A DNA stretch of 24,455 nt, from positions 1 through 24,455 of the forward strand of contig CAYREV010000030.1 in the NCBI GenBank assembly GCA_964423345.1, in the 5' to 3' direction. The position numbers were made by a program, and so were the translations under genes. Position 1 is the stretch's first letter, and every line of letters starts with the position of its first letter. Origin of the DNA: CAYREV01 sp964423345 (lineage in GTDB: Bacteria; Bacteroidota; Rhodothermia; Balneolales; Balneolaceae). The notes under the pieces were generated by a model. That model searched no databases. It saw nothing but the letters and a program-made list of their open reading frames with translations, and was not told where the DNA came from. This document shows, in pieces, positions 16,863-23,835 of the stretch.

Positions 16863-16919
16863 ACCCGCATTGAATGTCCGTTGAGATGATACTCTCCGGC
16901 TAATCAATGCGGGTTTTTT
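16863..16919 (+). terminator. intrinsic terminator of the lipoprotein operon
   Basis: CCCGCATTGA (16864-16873) and TCAATGCGGG (16904-16913) form a perfect 10-bp stem, extended by one A-T pair and followed directly by TTTTTT. The apical region is large (30 nt) and holds its own short GAG/CTC hairpin. It separates the lipoprotein operon from the B12 locus. Confidence 0.8.
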
Positions 16920-17025
16920 ATGCATGGCGTTTTTGTCCAGCGGATCATATCGGTAGGGGCCGATTAGCTTATCAGTTGTAATACCGTTATCATTAGTTGT
17001 TTGAAAATTTCAACATACTGATTCA

Positions 17026-17248
17026 ATGCAGGTTTCCGACCGACTCGCCCGCACAGGGCAGGAGTGGAAGGAATTAAAACGGGAATCCGGTGAATCCCAA
17101 CCCCGACTCAGGGTTTGGAGACAGTCCGGAGCAGTCCCCGCTGCTGTAAGCTCTGAAACTGATAAAAGGAGTATGCCACTGTGCCGGCCTACATTTGGGC
17201 CGGGATGGGAAGGTTAACCCAGGAGCAAGCCAGAAGACCTGCCTGTAT
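17026..17248 (+). promoter_or_regulatory. cobalamin riboswitch 1 (upstream of btuF)
   Basis: The classic adenosylcobalamin aptamer elements are present in order: AAAACGGGAATCCGGTGAAT near 17076, GCAGTCCCCGCTGCTGTAAG near 17131, GCCACTG at 17175-17181, GGGAAGG near 17208, and the B12 box AGCCAGAAGACCTGCC at 17228-17243. Closing stem P1 is ATGCAGG (17026-17032) with CCTGTAT (17242-17248), seven pairs including one G-U. Bound B12 coenzyme normally represses such genes. The btuFCD transporter genes lie just downstream. Confidence 0.95.
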
Positions 17249-17260
17249 TGATGAAGGATA

Positions 17261-17280
17261 AGCTTTCGGGAAGAAGAGCT
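17261..17280 (+). promoter_or_regulatory. hairpin with SD-like loop between riboswitch 1 and btuF
   Basis: AGCTTT (17261-17266) and AGAGCT (17275-17280) pair with one G-U, leaving loop CGGGAAGA. The loop and right arm are the only SD-like purines before the btuF ATG at 17287. This suggests a translational expression platform in which the SD is hidden or exposed. The left arm and loop start, AGCTTTCGGGA, recur exactly after riboswitch 2. Confidence 0.45.
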
Positions 17281-17286
17281 GAACCT

Positions 17287-18483
17287 ATGGCCTACACAAA
17301 TACGTTTGAAAAGCTGTTGCCGGCGGCTATGCTGTTGTCGGTACTTATTCTTGCCTTGGGATGCGGAGCCTCCCCCCAGGATAAAAAGAACTCCCTATCT
17401 TCAGATAGCCGGCTTACCCCTGCCGACACGCATGGTATGGAAACTGAGTACGCCCAGGGTTTCACCATCGTTGACCGGGACACCTACAAGGTGCTCGAGA
17501 TAGTAAATCCCTATCAGGACAGGGTCGATACCCTCCGGTATTTGCTTAAACCGAGAGGCGTTGATCTTGACGCGGACTTGGGAGGGATGCCGGTCATTGA
17601 AGTCCCGGTACGGAGCTTTATTCTGACTTCGACCACTCACATAGCGCTCGCCGACATGCTCAATGCCTTCGACAGGATATCAGGTATAGTGGGGGCGGAA
17701 TATGTGTACGCCCCCAGCCTCAGGGAGCGTATTGAATCGGGTGATATCGTATCCTTTCCCCGGGGAGAGTTCAACAAGGAGAAAGCGTTGGAGATGAATC
17801 CCGATCTGATCATGGTATCCGCCGGGCAATCCTCGCAGCTGGACGACTACAGGGTGCTCAGGGAGTCGGGAATAGAGGTACTGGTAAATTCCGAATGGCT
17901 TGAGACGACCCCATTGGGAAAGGCCGAATGGGTCAAGGTCATGGCCGCCCTGCTGAACAAGGAATCCTTGGCCCGGGATAAATTCAATACCATTGCGCGG
18001 GAATATAACGAGCTTAAAGCGAGGGTGGAGGGAATGGATAAAAAGCCGCTGGTGATTAATAACCTGCCATATAAAGGGGCTTGGTTTGTTTCGGGGGGCG
18101 ACAGCTTTACCGCTCAGTATCTCAAGGATGCCGGTGCCGATTATCCCTGGTTTAACGATACCTCAACGGGTGGCTTACGCAAGGACTTTGAGGCAGTGTA
18201 TGAGGTAGGTCTGCGGGCAGACATATGGATAAATCCCGGTTCCGCCGAAAGTATAAACGAACTTTTGGCCAAGGACCCCCGATTCGGGGAATTCAAGTCA
18301 TTACAGAATAATAAGATCTACAATAACAACAAGCGGATGAGTCGCACAGGTGGTAACGACTTCTGGGAATCGGGAGTCGTACACCCCGAGCGGGTCCTGG
18401 CCGATCTCATTCATATTTTTCACCCCTCGGTGCTGCCTCGGAGGGAGTTGTATTATTACCGGAAACTGAATGGAAATGAATAA
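17287..18483 (+). CDS. btuF: cobalamin ABC transporter substrate-binding lipoprotein
   Basis: This 398-aa lipoprotein begins MAYTNTFEKLLPAAM and has lipobox LALGC with Cys26. The remainder fits a type III periplasmic binding protein (two lobes joined by a rigid helix): HIALADMLNAFD, the first-lobe YVYAPSLRERI, MNPDLIMVSAG, and the second lobe from KKPLVINNLPYKGAWFVSGG through RADIWINPG. The B12 riboswitch just upstream and BtuCD-type partners downstream make B12 the likely ligand, although this family also binds siderophores. I chose ATG 17287 over ATG 17251 because it gives a normal-length signal peptide and clears the riboswitch P1 stem by 38 bases. It overlaps btuC. Confidence 0.88.
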   Translation: MAYTNTFEKLLPAAMLLSVLILALGCGASPQDKKNSLSSDSRLTPADTHGMETEYAQGFTIVDRDTYKVLEIVNPYQDRVDTLRYLLKPRGVDLDADLGGMPVIEVPVRSFILTSTTHIALADMLNAFDRISGIVGAEYVYAPSLRERIESGDIVSFPRGEFNKEKALEMNPDLIMVSAGQSSQLDDYRVLRESGIEVLVNSEWLETTPLGKAEWVKVMAALLNKESLARDKFNTIAREYNELKARVEGMDKKPLVINNLPYKGAWFVSGGDSFTAQYLKDAGADYPWFNDTSTGGLRKDFEAVYEVGLRADIWINPGSAESINELLAKDPRFGEFKSLQNNKIYNNNKRMSRTGGNDFWESGVVHPERVLADLIHIFHPSVLPRRELYYYRKLNGNE

Positions 18484-19552
18484 ACGCAATAGCCGTGAGG
18501 AATGGCCGGATACATCTATAAATGCAGGATACCTGGTCCTGTTGCTGGGAGGCGTTTGCCTTCTCTTTCTGGTTAATGTGGCCCTGGGTTCGGTGGATAT
18601 CCCTCTGGGGGAGATAGTGACGGTGCTGGCAGGTGGTGAAGCCGGCGAGCCGGCTTGGACGAAAATCATCAATAATATACGGCTCCCCCGGGCCCTTACA
18701 GGGGTACTGGCGGGGGGTGCGCTCTCTATTGGTGGGTTGTTGATGCAGACCCTGTTCAGGAATCCGCTGGCCGGGCCCTCGGTACTGGGTATTACGGCGG
18801 GGGCGAGCCTGGGTGTGGCCGTGGTGATGCTGTTGGGAGGGACCATTACGAGTATCTTTGTTATTCAGCAGCTGGGCGTTATGGGAAGCTGGTTGATTAT
18901 CATAGCGGCAACTATCGGCTCGTCTGCCGTGCTTCTGCTCATTTTGGCCATATCGATCCGTATTCGAAATAATGTGACCCTGCTTATCATCGGTTTGATG
19001 ATTGGCAATATGACCATCGCCCTGGTCAGTATCTGGCAGTATTTCAGCAATCCCGACCAGATCAGGGATTATCTTATCTGGACCTTCGGCAGCCTGGGAG
19101 GGGTGACAGGCAGTCAGTTAGGGATTCTGGCAACCGTAGCATTTGCAGGCACCCTCCTGGCCATAGCCCTGTCAAAATCCCTTAACGGTTTGCTGCTGGG
19201 AGAAAATTATGCCAAAAGCATGGGGTTGTCAGTTGACCGGGCCCGTATATGGATCATTGTCAGTACCAGTCTGCTGGCTGGGGGTGTCACCGCTTTCTGT
19301 GGACCCATAGGATTTGTCGGGGTGGCGGTACCCCACCTGACGCGTTCACTGCTGGGCACCAATGAACACCGCATATTGATACCGGCCACCCTGCTCATGG
19401 GGGCGATGCTTATGCTGGCGTGTGATATTGTAGCGCAGGTGCCCGGAAGTACCACCACCCTGCCCATCAGTGCCGTTACCTCCATGGTGGGTTCACCCGT
19501 GGTTATCTGGGTGATTGTCAGGCGCAGAAACCTTCAAGCATCGTTCTCATGA
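18470..19552 (+). CDS. btuC: cobalamin ABC transporter permease
   Basis: This 360-aa polytopic membrane protein belongs to the FecCD/BtuC family. NIRLPRALTGVLAGGALSIG followed by LMQTLFRNPLAGPSVLGITAG is the family's N-terminal signature. Further blocks are LIIGLMIGNM, WTFGSLGG, and the ATPase-contacting loop GFVGVAVPHLTR. About nine to ten membrane segments are visible. It works as a dimer in the inner membrane with BtuD, receiving B12 from BtuF. The start may be ATG 18470 or ATG 18476; both overlap the btuF end. It ends in an ATGA overlap with btuD. Confidence 0.93.
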   Translation: MEMNKRNSREEWPDTSINAGYLVLLLGGVCLLFLVNVALGSVDIPLGEIVTVLAGGEAGEPAWTKIINNIRLPRALTGVLAGGALSIGGLLMQTLFRNPLAGPSVLGITAGASLGVAVVMLLGGTITSIFVIQQLGVMGSWLIIIAATIGSSAVLLLILAISIRIRNNVTLLIIGLMIGNMTIALVSIWQYFSNPDQIRDYLIWTFGSLGGVTGSQLGILATVAFAGTLLAIALSKSLNGLLLGENYAKSMGLSVDRARIWIIVSTSLLAGGVTAFCGPIGFVGVAVPHLTRSLLGTNEHRILIPATLLMGAMLMLACDIVAQVPGSTTTLPISAVTSMVGSPVVIWVIVRRRNLQASFS

Positions 19553-20574
19553 CTGACGGCAGACATACCGTATTACAGACCAGGGGCCTGCAGATAGGGT
19601 ATAGGGGGCGGCGGAGTGTGGCTGCCGTTGTGGCGGAAGATATCAACACCGACCTCCATTCGGGCGAGCTGATCTGCCTGCTTGGGCCAAACGGCTCCGG
19701 CAAGTCGACCCTTATCAAGACCATGGCCGGAATGCATCCTCCACTGGAGGGGGATATAGCATTGTTTGGCGATGCCCTCCACGCTCTCAATACCCGGGAG
19801 GTGGCCCGGCGCCTCAGTACGGTACTGACCGAAAAGGTTACCATCGGCAATCTTTCCGTTTATGAGCTGGTTGCTTTCGGCCGGTCTCCCTACACCGGTT
19901 GGCTGGGAAGGTTGAGCAGGGATGATGAAGAGAAGGTGCGCTGGGCTATCGATGCCACCGGTTTAAATGATTTTGTGACCAGGGATATAGGCAAGCTCAG
20001 CGACGGGGAACGGCAAAAAGTGATGATTGCGCGGGCACTGGCCCAGGATACTTCGGTGATACTTCTTGACGAACCCACCGCACACCTGGACCTGCCCAAC
20101 CGGGTAGAGGTTATCAGGCTGCTGAGGAAGCTGGCCCACGAGACGGGCAAAGGGATTCTTTTATCCACCCACGAACTCGACCTTGCCCTTAAAGCAGCCG
20201 ATCGCATATGGCTGATGAACCGGGAAAAACAGCTCTTCGGCGGCGTCCCCGAAGATATGGTCCTGAACGGAACTTTTGAGGAGGCCTTTGACCGGGAAAG
20301 CTTTGACTTTGACCGGGAAACGGGCTCATTTAAAATCCACCGGAAAGAAGACCGGAGCCTTTCCCTGGAGGGGGACCCCGTACCGGTATTCTGGACCCGA
20401 AGGGCGTTGAAACGGGAGGGGTTCCGGGTGGAGGAAAACAGGGCGTCCTGCGAAATACATGTACGGGCAACAGCAGCGGGGGATAGCTATCGGTGGACTG
20501 TCGAAACTCCCCGGGGGGAGGAAAAGCAGAAGACCATACGGGAGCTCATCCAAATGCTCAGGGAAATCACATAG
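19549..20574 (+). CDS. btuD: cobalamin ABC transporter ATP-binding protein with C-terminal extension
   Basis: This 341-aa ATPase has Walker A GPNGSGKST (46-54), the Q-loop region, ABC signature LSDGE (150-154), Walker B VILLDEP (170-176), and the H-loop histidine in LLSTHELD. The ABC domain ends near residue 250. The last 80-90 residues (from about 255) form a separate small domain with alternating strands and helices (VPVFWTRRALKREGFRV, then SYRWTVE, then a final helix). E. coli BtuD is about 250 aa, so this is an extension. It overlaps btuC by four bases and completes the btuFCD operon. Confidence 0.92.
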   Translation: MTDGRHTVLQTRGLQIGYRGRRSVAAVVAEDINTDLHSGELICLLGPNGSGKSTLIKTMAGMHPPLEGDIALFGDALHALNTREVARRLSTVLTEKVTIGNLSVYELVAFGRSPYTGWLGRLSRDDEEKVRWAIDATGLNDFVTRDIGKLSDGERQKVMIARALAQDTSVILLDEPTAHLDLPNRVEVIRLLRKLAHETGKGILLSTHELDLALKAADRIWLMNREKQLFGGVPEDMVLNGTFEEAFDRESFDFDRETGSFKIHRKEDRSLSLEGDPVPVFWTRRALKREGFRVEENRASCEIHVRATAAGDSYRWTVETPRGEEKQKTIRELIQMLREIT

Positions 20575-20704
20575 CTATGCCCGCCCCATTGTACTATAGA
20601 GCTCAATCCCCGGAATGGTTCATGGGTTGTGATGGGGGCAGGATGGAAGGAGCTGAATATATGGACACTTAGGATTTTGAAAATATTCCCATACCGCCTA
20701 TTTT

Positions 20705-20897
20705 CATTCCGTGCTTTGGTTCTCCTTTCCGACCTATGTTGGAAAGGGGTTAAAACGGGAATCCGGTGAAAATCCGGAGCATTCCCCGATGCTGTAAGTT
20801 CCATAAGCAATTGATCTATCTCAGACCACTGTTCCGACACCTGTCGGGGCGGGAAGGTTGTCAATTGCCGGGACAAGCCAGAAGACCTGCCAATGCA
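20705..20897 (+). promoter_or_regulatory. cobalamin riboswitch 2 (upstream of btuB)
   Basis: A second complete cobalamin aptamer. It has TTAAAACGGGAATCCGGTGA from 20750, GCATTCCCCGATGCTGTAAG near 20780, a variant ACCACTG (20825-20831) instead of GCCACTG, GGGAAGG near 20851, and the B12 box AGCCAGAAGACCTGCC (20876-20891). P1 can form from TGCTTTGG (20712-20719) and CCAATGCA (20890-20897) with one mismatch. It controls btuB and, if read as proposed, a short leader frame before it. Confidence 0.95.
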
Positions 20898-20909
20898 CCT
20901 AGCATTCGT

Positions 20910-20927
20910 AGCTTTCGGGAGAAAAGC
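20910..20927 (+). promoter_or_regulatory. hairpin with SD-like loop after riboswitch 2
   Basis: GCTTT (20911-20915) pairs with AAAGC (20923-20927) around loop CGGGAGA, which contains an SD-like GGGAG. The 11 bases AGCTTTCGGGA (20910-20920) are identical to those after riboswitch 1. Here they stand 27 bases before an ATG at 20937; after riboswitch 1 the interval to btuF is 26 bases. Confidence 0.45.
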
Positions 20928-20932
20928 GAAGA

Positions 20933-21010
20933 ATAAATGCGGTCCCTAATACTGCATTTATCCCATTCGATGGCTTTCCCAAAGGTGCGAATGATGTTTA
21001 ATCATCATTT
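20933..21010 (+). promoter_or_regulatory. multi-hairpin btuB leader (expression platform)
   Basis: Two hairpins can form. ATAAATGCGGT (20933-20943) pairs with ACTGCATTTAT (20951-20961), 11 pairs with one G-U, and AATGATG (20990-20996) pairs perfectly with CATCATT (21003-21009). The left arm of the second overlaps CGAATG (20988-20993), which can instead pair with CATTCG (20903-20908) just after the aptamer. The two pairings exclude each other. Neither hairpin has a T-run, so control would be by translation rather than termination. Confidence 0.4.
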
Positions 21011-21014
21011 GTAA
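20937..21014 (+). CDS. possible 25-aa leader peptide between riboswitch 2 and btuB
   Basis: The frame ATG 20937 to TAA 21012-21014 encodes 25 residues (begins MRSLILHLSHSMAF, ends MMFNHHL). It has four histidines and no recognisable domain. Its ATG stands the same distance from the shared AGCTTTCGGGA hairpin as the btuF start does, and a GGGAG lies in that hairpin loop. The stop is 16 bases before the btuB ATG, which has no SD of its own. This spacing would allow coupled translation. Such a short frame can occur by chance, so the call is tentative. Confidence 0.35.
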   Translation: MRSLILHLSHSMAFPKVRMMFNHHL

Positions 21015-21030
21015 CCTAATTATCCTCATT

Positions 21031-23229
21031 ATGACCATCTATTTTAAACCTATTACGGTTGTCCTTGCAGTGGCAACATTTCTCGGGCTCCATACCACCG
21101 TTTATTCCCAGGATACCGGAGAACCCATAGATACCACCAGGGTCTATGAATTACAGGAAGTTATTATCAGTGCCAGCCGTTATGAGCAGCAGCCTTCTTC
21201 GGTAGGGCGCAATGTTACCGTAATCACCCGGGAAGAGATAGAAAATTCTGCCTATGGCGGACTTGGCGAACTGCTTTCGCACCAGCAAAGCCTGCATATC
21301 ATAGGAGACAGCCAGACCCCCGGCTCCCTTACCCAGGGATTTCTGCGCAATTCAAACAGTAATCATTTTATCGTTATGATCGACGGGGTGCGAATTAGCG
21401 ACCCTTCTACCGTGAATAATGGAATTGACCTTTCGGAGCTCTCCCTCTTGGGGGTAGAGCGTATTGAAATCGTACGCGGCTCACATAGTACACTCTACGG
21501 ATCCTCGGCCATCGGCGGAGTTATAAATATCATTACCCAAAATGATGGTGAAGAAACCTTCAATGCCGACGTCTCTTCTCAACACGGTACCTTCGGTTCA
21601 GGCACCTATTCAACTACCAACAGTATTATGACCGGTTTAAATCTGGGCGAAGGGTTTTATGTCAATGCCGGCCTGTTACAGAAGTACAGCAGCGGACTGG
21701 ATGCCACCATTGATACTGTTACCGGGCCGGGATCATTTAATCCGCAGGACCGGGATGCTTTTGATAAGCTGGATCTGACGGCCAAGGCCGGTTATGAGAG
21801 CTCTTCGGTCGACGCATACGTATCCTATCGGCGGGAAGACCAGTCTTCGGATGTTGACCAGGGAGCTTTTAATGACGACAGTAATGCACGCACCGATTTC
21901 GAGCGGGGGCTACTCGGTTACGGTATGGGGATTCATCCCTTGGATAACCTTGAGGTCCGCTTTGAAGGGGCGTATACGGGTTTGGAAAGAGTATTTGTAA
22001 ATGATTCTTCCCTTGTTGATGCCCAGGGTAACTACGACGGCACCTATGTAGAGACCAATGCAGAGGGCACACTGTGGGAAAATGATCTTACCGTATCATG
22101 GGATGCCCGGCATCTGACGATGCTGGTGGGTGCAGAAGCTACCATACAGACCATGAACTTTCGCAACTATGTGTTTTCAAGAAGCCCGTTCGGCGTTTTT
22201 GAGCAGACCACCGACCTGGATTCACTGGATCTAAAAGAGGAGGTTTACAGCGGATTTGTCCACGCCAATATCAGCGGATCGGCAATTAGTCCTTCGCTCG
22301 ATCCATTTTCGCTGGTTCTGGGTACACGGTTGGTAGATCATAATGCCTTCGGGACGCACCTGACCTATGAAGTCAATCCAAAATTAAAGGTCGGTTCGGC
22401 CCTGTTATACGGAGCCCTAAGTACCGGTTTTAATTCTCCGTCACTCTATCAGCTTAATTCTCCCGAACAGGGAGCATTTGAAACCTATTCCATCGGCAAC
22501 CGGGGGCTGGATCCTGAAACATCCGTATCCTATGAGCTTGGGTGGAAACAGGAGATAGGAGAGGAGGTACATATCGACCTTTCCTTGTTCAGGACCGAGG
22601 TAAGCAATGTGATCGAATATGCATACTTGTGGTCAGGAGACACTCCCATTGAAAACCTGGGCTTTATGGATTATTTGGGAGATACCTATATTAATATATC
22701 GAAACAGGAGATCAACGGCCTGGAATTGGGGCTTGAAGTCAAGCCGAATAAGAGGTTCAGTTTCGGTGGTAACATGAAGCTGACAAAATCGACCCTTGGT
22801 TTTTCTCCCGAAGATCTTGATGAATCCTATACAGCTGACAATCATGTACAGATATTTGAGAGTGGGGAGTTTGTGGACAGGGAAAAAGAGCTTGAGGGGT
22901 TGAGCCGGCGCCCGAAAGTTTCCGCATTGTTACAGGCAACCTACCGGCCGGTGGAAAAACTGTCTGTTGGGATAACATCAAAATTTGTAGGGTCCCGGGA
23001 TGATATTTTCTACAGTGCCAACCTGGGGCCTTTCGGAGCACTGGACAAGAGCAAGATTGAAGGGTACAACCTGACGGATATAAATCTCCATTACCAGGCA
23101 ACCCCAAGGCTATCATTAGCTGCCAAAGCCGGCAATATATTTGATACCGATTATGTAGAGTTAAAGGGTTATAGAACCAAAGGGAGGGGACTTTACTTTA
23201 AGGCCCGATACCGTTTAGGGTCATTGTAG
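21031..23229 (+). CDS. btuB: TonB-dependent vitamin B12 receptor
   Basis: This 732-aa outer-membrane receptor has a signal peptide (about residues 1-26, ending VYS), a TonB box near LQEVIIS (41-47), a plug domain (about 56-170, with VMIDGVRISDP, VERIEIVRGSHSTLYGSSAIGGVINII) and a 22-strand-type barrel to the C-terminus. The C-terminal strand YFKARYRLGSL ends in Leu rather than the more usual aromatic residue. The upstream B12 riboswitch and the btuFCD genes point to cobalamin as the substrate. The barrel length is normal. A strong terminator follows. Confidence 0.9.
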   Translation: MTIYFKPITVVLAVATFLGLHTTVYSQDTGEPIDTTRVYELQEVIISASRYEQQPSSVGRNVTVITREEIENSAYGGLGELLSHQQSLHIIGDSQTPGSLTQGFLRNSNSNHFIVMIDGVRISDPSTVNNGIDLSELSLLGVERIEIVRGSHSTLYGSSAIGGVINIITQNDGEETFNADVSSQHGTFGSGTYSTTNSIMTGLNLGEGFYVNAGLLQKYSSGLDATIDTVTGPGSFNPQDRDAFDKLDLTAKAGYESSSVDAYVSYRREDQSSDVDQGAFNDDSNARTDFERGLLGYGMGIHPLDNLEVRFEGAYTGLERVFVNDSSLVDAQGNYDGTYVETNAEGTLWENDLTVSWDARHLTMLVGAEATIQTMNFRNYVFSRSPFGVFEQTTDLDSLDLKEEVYSGFVHANISGSAISPSLDPFSLVLGTRLVDHNAFGTHLTYEVNPKLKVGSALLYGALSTGFNSPSLYQLNSPEQGAFETYSIGNRGLDPETSVSYELGWKQEIGEEVHIDLSLFRTEVSNVIEYAYLWSGDTPIENLGFMDYLGDTYINISKQEINGLELGLEVKPNKRFSFGGNMKLTKSTLGFSPEDLDESYTADNHVQIFESGEFVDREKELEGLSRRPKVSALLQATYRPVEKLSVGITSKFVGSRDDIFYSANLGPFGALDKSKIEGYNLTDINLHYQATPRLSLAAKAGNIFDTDYVELKGYRTKGRGLYFKARYRLGSL

Positions 23230-23255
23230 TTGAAATAATAATATAGATAAAACCC

Positions 23256-23294
23256 AATTCCCTTTCAGTGAATGAAGCTGAAAGGGAATTTTTA
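23256..23294 (+). terminator. intrinsic terminator after btuB
   Basis: AATTCCCTTTCAG (23256-23268) and CTGAAAGGGAATT (23278-23290) form a perfect 13-bp stem with a 9-nt loop, and the right arm runs into a T-rich tail. It lies 26 bases after the btuB stop and isolates the B12 locus from the region before nrdJ. The stem is nearly symmetrical with A-rich flanks, so it may act in both directions. Confidence 0.92.
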
Positions 23295-23340
23295 TATGAA
23301 ATATATCTGCCTTTTTAAATTTATGGTATAATGTTTGTAA

Positions 23341-23698
23341 TAATACTTGATTAGTGAATATAAAATTATAAAAAAGATTAAATTATAAATATTAATAAAA
23401 GATTTTATAAAAGTATAATGACTATGTATGTAAAGATATATATGAAATTATAATAACGTATATTCAAAATCTTTACAACCCCACTGTGGATAACTTCAGT
23501 TTTCCACAAAAGAGCAGGATATCGTTTTAAATAGCTTTCTAAAAACTATAATAGCCATAAAACCCTTCTTTTTTATGATGCGGTATAAGGGTTTGGTATT
23601 ATAAAATATAGTATAAAATAAATTTATAACCCCTTTCCTCAACCGCTTGTTTTTAAGTAGCTTATCAATTGTGGATAACTATCCCTTTTTGTGGAAAA
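23341..23698. other. AT-rich segment with four DnaA-box-like sites (candidate origin or DnaA-controlled region)
   Basis: Bases 23341-23460 contain 15 G/C in 120. Downstream are two perfect copies of the classical DnaA box on the minus strand, TGTGGATAA at 23485-23493 and 23670-23678 (complement TTATCCACA). There are also two one-mismatch copies, TTTTCCACA at 23500-23508 and TGTGGAAAA at 23690-23698. The first pair is oppositely oriented, the second pair has the same orientation. A hairpin AAACCCTT (23560-23567) / AAGGGTTT (23587-23594) lies between the pairs. The layout of a melting-prone tract beside DnaA-box clusters is that of a bacterial oriC. DnaA control of the adjacent nrdJ is the alternative. 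No dnaA gene is in the window. Confidence 0.6.
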
Positions 23699-23708
23699 GT
23701 ATTTCAGA

Positions 23709-23742
23709 TTTAACTTGCACCCCAGTTAAAGTGCTGTATATT
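23709..23742 (+). promoter_or_regulatory. possible nrdJ promoter with overlapping dyad
   Basis: TTTAACT (23709-23715) and AGTTAAA (23724-23730) are perfect inverted arms around 8 bases, an operator-like dyad. TTGCAC (23715-23720), 16 bases, then TATATT (23737-23742) resembles a sigma-70-type -35/-10 pair, with the dyad covering the -35. This would start the transcript near 23749. The match at -35 is only half, so the promoter is tentative. I see no NrdR box. Confidence 0.35.
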
Positions 23743-23755
23743 TATTGAAACGCGT

Positions 23756-23787
23756 AGGCTTGATTAGGGCAAGCCTTTCTTTTTCTC
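23756..23787 (+). terminator. terminator-like hairpin in the nrdJ leader
   Basis: AGGCTTG (23756-23762) and CAAGCCT (23770-23776) form a perfect 7-bp stem with a 7-nt loop, followed by TTCTTTTTCTCT. It is shaped like an intrinsic terminator but lies about 60 bases before the nrdJ start codon and downstream of the best promoter candidate. It may be an attenuator, or it may end a transcript arriving from the AT-rich region. Confidence 0.5.
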
Positions 23788-23817
23788 TATGCGAAATTCA
23801 AGACAGAATCAAAGTTA

Positions 23818-23835
23818 AGATAAAGGAGTTTATCT
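23818..23835 (+). promoter_or_regulatory. nrdJ SD presented in a hairpin tetraloop
   Basis: AGATAAA (23818-23824) and TTTATCT (23829-23835) are perfect 7-nt inverted arms, and the four loop bases are GGAG, the core of the SD. The ATG follows immediately at 23836. The stem is A-T rich and weak, so it could act as a structural switch on translation. Confidence 0.5.

Noticed and set aside
23700..23835. A third cobalamin riboswitch before nrdJ.
   Set aside because: No B12 box, GCCACTG or other aptamer element is found there.
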